A stretch of 12,272 bases of DNA from Desulfobacterales bacterium (lineage in GTDB: Bacteria > Desulfobacterota > Desulfobacteria > Desulfobacterales > Desulfobacteraceae), in the NCBI GenBank assembly GCA_022361535.1, contig JAKSAU010001101.1, positions 1-12,272 of the forward strand, in the 5' to 3' direction. The notes under the pieces are model-generated. The model had not been told where the DNA came from. It saw only the letters and a list, made by a program, of their open reading frames with translations, and did no database searches. Positions 8,435-12,272 of this stretch are shown one piece after another; the stretch's first letter is position 1, and each line of letters starts with the position of its first letter. Position numbers and translations under genes: made by a program.

Positions 8435-8875
8435 TCAACTATCCAGGGTGTCTATCCGCTCCTGGTGGCGCCCACCCTCAAAGGGGGTATTCAACCATTC
8501 CTTGACCAGTTCAAATGCCAGGATATCACCGACCACACGTCCACCCATAACCAGGACGTTGGAGTCGTTGTGCTGCCGGCTCATTCTTACGGAAAAGATA
8601 TCTGAGCACAGAGCAGCCCGAACCCCTTTAAACCGGTTGGCCTGCATGGACATTCCCAAACCTGTACCACAAAGCAGAATACCTTTTGCAAATTCTCCAT
8701 TGGAAACAGCCCCGGCAACTTTTTTACCGAAATCTGCATAGTTGACAGATTCTTCACTATGGGTGCCGGCATCTTCCACACCATACCCAAGGTTAAACAA
8801 AAGGTCCTTTACCTTTTCTTTTAATCCAAAGGCGGCGTGATCACTGCCGATGATGATTTTCTTATCCTTATCCAT
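8435..8875 (-). CDS. rpiB: Ribose-5-phosphate isomerase B
   Basis: 146 aa, typical of RpiB/LacAB enzymes. It interconverts ribose 5-phosphate and ribulose 5-phosphate. Visible motifs are GSDHAAFGLK (10-19, Asp12 and His13 in the active site), LLCGTGLGMSMQANRFKGVR (67-86, catalytic Cys69 with Thr71 and the anion-hole glycines), SRQHNDSNVLVMGGRVVG (99-116, with His102) and the C-terminal GGRHQERID. It lies 30 bp after acpP and 65 bp before glyA. Its product, ribulose 5-phosphate, is the substrate of the DHBP-synthase half of RibBA downstream, so co-transcription with the rib genes makes metabolic sense. rpiB-glyA adjacency is widespread, so the link may be older than the rib context. Confidence 0.97.
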   Translation of the reverse strand: MDKDKKIIIGSDHAAFGLKEKVKDLLFNLGYGVEDAGTHSEESVNYADFGKKVAGAVSNGEFAKGILLCGTGLGMSMQANRFKGVRAALCSDIFSVRMSRQHNDSNVLVMGGRVVGDILAFELVKEWLNTPFEGGRHQERIDTLDS

Positions 8876-8905
8876 TTCAATCCGGCCCTTTGACCAAGTG
8901 GTCGA

Positions 8906-9139
8906 TTAAGATTTTGCCTTGATGAAATCAATGGCATCCTGGACAGTTACGAGTCCTTCAGCCGCATCATCATCTATTTCGATTTCAAAAATCTCTTCCA
9001 TGGACATAACAAGCTCAACGATGGTCAAAGAATCAGCGCCAAGGTCTTCGATCAAAGAGGCCTCAGGTACGACATCGTCAATATCAACATCCGGAATTTT
9101 TTCAGCAATCACTTTCTTTACTTTGGTTTCAATGGTCAT
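8906..9139 (-). CDS. acpP: Acyl carrier protein
   Basis: 77 aa, acidic, the standard ACP size. The 4'-phosphopantetheine attachment serine is Ser37 in LGADSLTIVELVMSME. Helix I (about 1-16), the acidic recognition helix II (36-51) and the C-terminal TVQDAIDFI (66-74) are all recognisable. In most fatty-acid ACPs the motif is DSLD; here the residue two after the serine is Thr39 instead of Asp. A GGAGT ribosome site lies about five bases before the ATG. It is directly downstream of rpmF by 29 bp. In many bacteria rpmF is followed by plsX and fab genes, with fabF after acpP; none of these is present here. It is either the main fatty-acid ACP with its partners elsewhere, or a second specialised ACP. 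Confidence 0.95.
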   Translation of the reverse strand: MTIETKVKKVIAEKIPDVDIDDVVPEASLIEDLGADSLTIVELVMSMEEIFEIEIDDDAAEGLVTVQDAIDFIKAKS

Positions 9140-9168
9140 GTCCGACTCCTTAAATCATACAGAAAGAA

Positions 9169-9357
9169 TTATGCTTCGGCTTCAACACCGTCATTCACGT
9201 TTCTGTCTTTGTATGCGCCGCATTCAGGGCATGCGGTGTGGGGAAGCTTAGGCTCCTGACATTCCGGGCATACCGATACGGTTGGTGCGCTGGTTTTGTA
9301 GTGGGTACGTCTTTTTCTTCCTCTTGCCTTGGAGCTTTTCTGCTTAGGTACTGCCAT
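9169..9357 (-). CDS. rpmF: 50S ribosomal protein L32
   Basis: 62 aa, usual size for bL32. The N-terminus MAVPKQKSSKARGRKRRTHY is the family signature, followed by a four-cysteine zinc ribbon: Cys30, Cys33, Cys43 and Cys46 (VCPECQEPKLPHTACPECGAY). It is thus the zinc-binding (C+) paralogue type, which in some species has a zinc-free counterpart under zinc limitation. The ATG has a GGAGA site a few bases upstream. It is the first gene of the minus-strand operon and the only one with a long upstream intergenic region, so its promoter probably drives much of the operon. Confidence 0.97.
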   Translation of the reverse strand: MAVPKQKSSKARGRKRRTHYKTSAPTVSVCPECQEPKLPHTACPECGAYKDRNVNDGVEAEA

Positions 9358-9914
9358 TGGTTTCTCCTAACTATACTATTTTATTTGTATTTCATTTTCA
9401 TTTTGCCAAATCAATAAAACAAACATATTTACCCTAATTTTTATTTGAAGTCAATAAGAATAGAATTGTTACTGTATATCTAAGAAGCTTTTTTACCGGC
9501 AACCGGACCGTGGTAATTCAAACAAATTAGTTGAATGTATTGTTTATTATCGCAAATTCAGATAAGAAGATACTTAATCTCCAATAAATTTGATTTTTAG
9601 ACCGATTTAATTCTCAGCTTTGTGAATTTTATCTACTATTGTTTTTTTAAATGGGAATGATTATCTGCAATTAAGTTGGCTATGAACAGAAAATGAGACG
9701 CGATTTACTGTTTGACACTCAACGATTTGATTTTTTAGCACCTAAGCGGCCTTGCTTCTGAAACGAATAGTCTTTTAGATTTTCTTTTTAACAGCCTCTC
9801 ATGTTTCTAAAACTTGTTTAATCCTGGCGTGTTACATGTTCCCTAAAAAGCGAATTAGCATTTTGTATCACGTTATTTAAAACATAAAAGTCTGTCCAAA
9901 AGGAGGATTACGTC
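9358..9914 (+). other. AT-rich intergenic region between divergent genes, no gene seen
   Basis: 557 bases separating the rpmF operon (leftward) from the secreted-protein gene (rightward). Stop codons are frequent in all frames, and no run looks like a degraded known gene. It should hold the operon promoter (candidate at 9426-9454) and the promoter of the rightward gene, for which no convincing -35/-10 pair was found. A small GC-rich spot, CCGGCAACCGG, at about 9497-9507 breaks the AT-rich background. It resembles the CCGG-loop-CCGG hairpin at 10694-10707, and both are preceded by TTTTTA. Confidence 0.7.
9426..9454 (-). promoter_or_regulatory. Weak candidate promoter for the rpmF operon
   Basis: On the minus strand, TTGACT (9454-9449, five of six to the sigma70 -35 box) is separated by 17 bases from TAAATA (9431-9426, about half of a -10 box). 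It is placed about 70 bases before the rpmF start in strongly AT-rich DNA. The -10 match is poor and other A/T-rich hexamers nearby could serve, so this is only a candidate. Confidence 0.3.
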
Positions 9915-10571
9915 ATGATTTCTGGAAAGCCAATGACAACTCAAACCCTTTCCCGCATCACCTCTTATATCACAGCAATACTAATAATCTGTTTACCAAC
10001 CCCTTCTCATGCCGGGATATTAGACGACTTAATCAGTAGTACGATTAAGATACTGGAATATATAGAACGTAAAAAAGTAAAATTGGATAAAAAACCGATG
10101 GTGCTTGTTTGTCTTCGGGATCTATCTTATTCGCAACACGGAAGCTTCAGAGACAGTGACGGTGACCTACTACATAAAATCAAGGGGCGTGCCAGCTTCA
10201 CATTAATAAATGTTGGAGGGCAACCCGTCACTGTCACAGCCGTGCGGTTGACGATTGCTGGGAAATGGAAGGATGGCCGGCAGGGAGGAATGGGCTCTCA
10301 ATATGCAAAAATTGAGAAGCTTGTACCTGCAAAAGGAGTTGCTTCTATAAATAATGTACGTTTCTCAAGTGGTAATATTGTATTACAGGATAAATTTTGG
10401 ATTAAAAAACCAGAAGTTATTCACCTTGATGCACGCTGGCCTGGTGGGAAAGGTCCCGTTATCAATGCCGTTCCTGCAGTAACTACTGAAAAAGGAAAAT
10501 GGAACTGTAGACTTCTTGACGTCCGAGACGGATCTGCAAAGCAGACTCTGGGAGAAAATATCTGCTATTAA
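9915..10571 (+). CDS. Hypothetical secreted protein, unrecognised family
   Basis: 218 aa, not recognised. It starts with a probable Sec signal peptide: basic/polar N-region, hydrophobic stretch ITSYITAILIICLP (15-28) and a likely SPase I site after Ala33 (PSHA-GI), so the mature protein is probably periplasmic or secreted. Cys26 is inside the hydrophobic core without a clear lipobox. The mature part has a short helix-prone segment (35-55), then a beta-rich body (about 62-200) with VLVCLRDLSYS, ASFTLINVGGQPVTVTAVRLTI and WPGGKGPVINAVPAVT. This is suggestive of an Ig-like sandwich, but that is inference. Cys66, Cys198 and Cys217 could form a disulphide. AGGAGG at 9901-9906, eight bases before the ATG, supports the start and translation. 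It stands alone between long AT-rich flanks and looks like an accessory gene. Confidence 0.8.
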   Translation: MISGKPMTTQTLSRITSYITAILIICLPTPSHAGILDDLISSTIKILEYIERKKVKLDKKPMVLVCLRDLSYSQHGSFRDSDGDLLHKIKGRASFTLINVGGQPVTVTAVRLTIAGKWKDGRQGGMGSQYAKIEKLVPAKGVASINNVRFSSGNIVLQDKFWIKKPEVIHLDARWPGGKGPVINAVPAVTTEKGKWNCRLLDVRDGSAKQTLGENICY

Positions 10572-10644
10572 GCGCTGGCTCTAAAAACCATTTATAAGTT
10601 AGGCTTATTGTCTAAAGTCAATTTTTACATTGGTACATTTTAGA

Positions 10645-10721
10645 ACTTCGGAGCGGTTAGGACGACCGAGGAGATTTAGCAGCGAGGTTTTTACCGGTCA
10701 AGGCCGGATTAAGGCAAAAAC
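10645..10721. repeat. GC-richer inverted-repeat segment, possible interspersed repeat or terminator region
   Basis: A compact segment between two convergent genes. It can fold into two hairpins. One has CTTCGG (10646-10651) pairing with CCGAGG (10666-10671). The other has GTTTTT (10687-10692) with AAAAAC (10716-10721) around an inner CCGG (10694-10697) and CCGG (10704-10707). Its composition differs from the AT-rich DNA on both sides. Neither hairpin is a classical terminator with a clean U-run, though the location between converging genes suits a bidirectional stop. Whether it is repeated elsewhere in the genome cannot be seen from one window. Confidence 0.35.
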
Positions 10722-10725
10722 ACTA

Positions 10726-11067
10726 TCAATTTTCCGGTTCTTCAGGCAGCAGCACCCACAGGCCAAAAAGCATACCAGTCAGGGCAAAGGCAGCTATCAA
10801 AAAATTTCTGTGTATTTCTCCCAGATTAAACAGCAGGACATTGGGGAATACAATGGCAGCACCTAAAACAGCTTGGGCTAAAATACCCAGAACCTCTTTT
10901 TTTGTCAGCCGATAAAGGGTTCGGATGAACCTGCGTAAAAAAGCCCGGTAAATACTCACCCAAATAAGAATACCAATCCCTGCACCGATGGTAAAAACAA
11001 TCCACTCACCTGAGGTAACACCGGAAAACATATCATGGAGAGCCTGGATACGAAATGATGGTATCAT
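10726..11067 (-). CDS. Hypothetical small membrane protein with three predicted helices
   Basis: 113 aa, not recognised. Three hydrophobic segments suggest an inner-membrane protein: about 22-42 (WIVFTIGAGIGILIWVSIY), 59-80 (VLGILAQAVLGAAIVFPNVL) and 89-107 (NFLIAAFALTGMLFGLWVLL). Between the first two is a basic loop, RAFLRRFIRTLYRLTKKE (41-58), predicted cytoplasmic by the positive-inside rule. The tail after the third helix, PEEPEN, is acidic and short, so the N-terminus would face the periplasm and the C-terminus likewise. AGGAGG sits four bases before the ATG at 11067, strong support for real translation. It is divergent from gltX and convergent with the secreted-protein gene. No functional partner is apparent. 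Confidence 0.75.
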   Translation of the reverse strand: MIPSFRIQALHDMFSGVTSGEWIVFTIGAGIGILIWVSIYRAFLRRFIRTLYRLTKKEVLGILAQAVLGAAIVFPNVLLFNLGEIHRNFLIAAFALTGMLFGLWVLLPEEPEN

Positions 11068-11270
11068 AATGCCTCCTTATTATATTTATTGTTGAACTCT
11101 TATGGAATGAACAATCACTGGCGATAACAAGAAGCAAGCGTAGAAGTGAAAAACAGAACTGGCAGTATACCAATGAGTGCCCCTGCCATGAATCAAGAGT
11201 ATTCGTCTTTAAAGAAAATTTCAAGCCATATTGCTTTATTTACCTGAATTATGGTAGATAAGGCATCGAT

Positions 11271-11301
11271 TTTACACTGCTTATGCTTAGCTTTCCATAA
11301 A
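11271..11301 (+). promoter_or_regulatory. Weak candidate promoter for gltX
   Basis: TTTACA (11271-11276, five of six to a -35 box) and CATAAA (11296-11301, four of six to a -10 box), separated by 19 bases, slightly longer than ideal. The expected transcription start would be near 11307, leaving a leader of about 70 bases and placing the palindrome at 11304-11318 at the start point. Confidence 0.3.
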
Positions 11302-11303
11302 TA

Positions 11304-11318
11304 TTGTAAATTTTACAA
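11304..11318. promoter_or_regulatory. 15-bp palindrome, possible operator upstream of gltX
   Basis: TTGTAAA, one central T, then TTTACAA: a perfect 7-bp inverted repeat centred at 11311, about 64 bases before the gltX start. The symmetry and position near the candidate transcription start suit a dimeric repressor site. The AT-rich background makes a chance occurrence possible, and no regulator is identified. Confidence 0.35.
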
Positions 11319-11374
11319 GGCTGTATGAAAGCGTGAAGCATACCTGAATTTACACTTAACCATTTGGAGACCAT

Positions 11375-12272
11375 ATGGAAACCATAATAACCCGTTTCCC
11401 CCCGTCACCTACGGGCTATCTGCATATCGGCGGAGCAAGAACCGCGCTTTTCAACTGGCTTTATGCCAGGAAAACCAAAGGCCAATTTGTTCTGAGAATC
11501 GAAGATACTGACGAGGTTCGTTCAACAAAAGAATCTGTGGATGCCATCCTGGAGTCAATGGAGTGGTTGGGCATGGACTGGGATGACGGACCTTATTTTC
11601 AGACCCAGCGCCATGACATTTACAATGAACATATTGACCGCCTGATTGAATCCGGCCACGCCTATTACTGCGACTGCACCCCGGAAGAAGTAGACGCCAT
11701 GCGTGAAGAGGCAAAGGCAAAAGGCTTAAAGCCCATGTACAATGGCAAATGCCGGGAACGCGGTCTAAAAAAATCAGAAAACACTGTGGTGCGGCTGAAA
11801 ACTCCTGACACAGGCGTTACTGTGGTAGAAGATATTGTCAAAGGTAATACCGCCTTTCAAAATGCTGAAATCGATGATTTTATCATCCAGCGCAGCAACG
11901 GGGTGGCCATGTATAACCTGGCTGTGGTCATCGATGACATTACCATGGGGATAAATACCATTATCCGGGGTGACGACCACCTGATCAACACGCCAAAACA
12001 GATGCTCATCTATCAGGCATTGGGTGCAGACCTTCCTGTGTTCGGCCACGTTCCCATGGTGTTGGGATCTGACAAGTCTCGCTTGAGCAAACGCCACGGC
12101 GCCATGTCTGTTGGTGAATACCAAAAAATGGGATTTCTCGCCGATGCCCTGATTAACTACCTGGTGCGCTTAGGCTGGTCCCACGGAGACCAGGAATTTT
12201 TTGAACGGGATGAGCTTATCGAAAAGTTTGACCTTGAACATCTGGGCCGTTCTGCCTCAATGTTTGACATGG
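11375..12272 (+). CDS. gltX: Glutamyl-tRNA synthetase (3' end outside window)
   Basis: 299 codons are visible, about 60-65% of a typical 470-500 aa enzyme. It charges tRNA-Glu with glutamate in the cytoplasm and is a class I synthetase. The HIGH-type signature is [15 protein letters not shown] (17-31) after [10 protein letters not shown]. The glutamate-binding RIEDTD is at 41-46. The second class I signature is KSRLSKRHG (234-242). A zinc-ribbon-like insert has Cys99, Cys101 and Cys126 ([16 protein letters not shown]). [20 protein letters not shown] (187-206) is typical of bacterial GluRS. GGAGA at 11366-11370 lies four bases before the ATG. A discriminating or non-discriminating type cannot be judged because the anticodon-binding domain lies mostly outside the window. 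Confidence 0.97.
   Translation, partial: METIITRFPPSPTGYLHIGGARTALFNWLYARKTKGQFVLRIEDTDEVRSTKESVDAILESMEWLGMDWDDGPYFQTQRHDIYNEHIDRLIESGHAYYCDCTPEEVDAMREEAKAKGLKPMYNGKCRERGLKKSENTVVRLKTPDTGVTVVEDIVKGNTAFQNAEIDDFIIQRSNGVAMYNLAVVIDDITMGINTIIRGDDHLINTPKQMLIYQALGADLPVFGHVPMVLGSDKSRLSKRHGAMSVGEYQKMGFLADALINYLVRLGWSHGDQEFFERDELIEKFDLEHLGRSASMFDM

Larger units (their letters stand above)
11068..11374. other. Divergent intergenic region upstream of gltX, no gene seen
   Basis: 307 bases. It contains an inverted repeat, TGGCAG (11160-11165) with CTGCCA (11183-11188), enclosing a 17-base loop. It also has a 10-base direct repeat TACCTGAATT at 11241-11250 and 11341-11350, exactly 100 bases apart, and a 15-bp palindrome at 11304-11318. 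A short open frame on the minus strand (11033-11224) overlaps the membrane-protein gene in another frame and has no family likeness. Confidence 0.6.

Noticed and set aside
8094..8741. A 215-codon open frame on the plus strand
   Set aside because: Antisense to glyA and rpiB; the opposite-strand genes carry complete motifs, so this is a shadow frame.
9464..9485. Possible NrdR box around the TGTATATC sequence near the operon promoter
   Set aside because: Only the central TATAT matches; the flanking arms do not fit the palindromic consensus, and no second box is at the usual spacing.
9825..9840. Sigma54-like site before the secreted-protein gene (TGGCGTG, spacer, ATGTT)
   Set aside because: The -24 GG is present but the essential -12 GC is GT, so the match is too weak to claim.
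10630..10866. A 78-codon plus-strand frame through the hairpin segment
   Set aside because: Its second half is antisense to the membrane-protein gene, it lacks a ribosome site, and its first half is the inverted-repeat DNA; more likely non-coding.
9358..11374. Mobile element, defence island or CRISPR in the accessory region
   Set aside because: No transposase, integrase, terminal repeats, spaced repeats or tRNA were found; the two orphan genes do not resemble defence proteins.

Overview
The window looks like a chromosomal housekeeping region of a Gram-negative, probably anaerobic bacterium. Gene content and order (rpmF-acpP-rpiB-glyA-dCMP deaminase-nrdR-ribD-ribE-ribBA-ribH-nusB) resemble sulfate-reducing Desulfobacterota, perhaps the Desulfobacteraceae. 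That placement is inferred from remembered synteny and protein style, not from a search.

Positions 1-9357 hold one tightly packed minus-strand gene train, transcribed right to left: rpmF, acpP, rpiB, glyA, a dCMP deaminase, nrdR, ribD, ribE, ribBA, ribH, nusB, a glyoxalase-II-like metallo-beta-lactamase hydrolase, and a pabB gene whose reading frame runs into a PabC-like domain and off the left edge. Gaps are 3-65 bp, and three junctions overlap (glyA/dCMP deaminase 4 nt, nrdR/ribD 8 nt, hydrolase/pabB 4 nt), so it is very likely one operon or a few nested ones. It carries a complete set of the classical riboflavin enzymes from GTP and ribulose-5-P, apart from the dephosphorylation step. It also carries genes for folate and one-carbon metabolism (glyA, pabBC), for dUMP supply and dNTP control (dCMP deaminase, nrdR), and for translation and transcription (rpmF, nusB). 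No FMN riboswitch-like leader is visible before the rib genes.

Positions 9358-9914 are an AT-rich intergenic region with a weak candidate promoter for the operon. Positions 9915-11067 are the accessory part. They contain an unrecognised secreted protein on the plus strand, a compact GC-richer inverted-repeat segment (10645-10721) and an unrecognised three-helix membrane protein on the minus strand. Both proteins have strong Shine-Dalgarno sites.

Positions 11068-11374 form a divergent intergenic region with a 15-bp palindrome upstream of gltX. gltX (glutamyl-tRNA synthetase, plus strand) starts at 11375 and runs off the right edge.

I found no CRISPR array, insertion sequence, tRNA or rRNA, and nothing that clearly amounts to a new defence or mobile system. 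The points most worth a second look are the PabB-PabC fusion, the acpP with a changed residue after the modified serine and no fab genes beside it, the two orphan genes, and the two intergenic structures.
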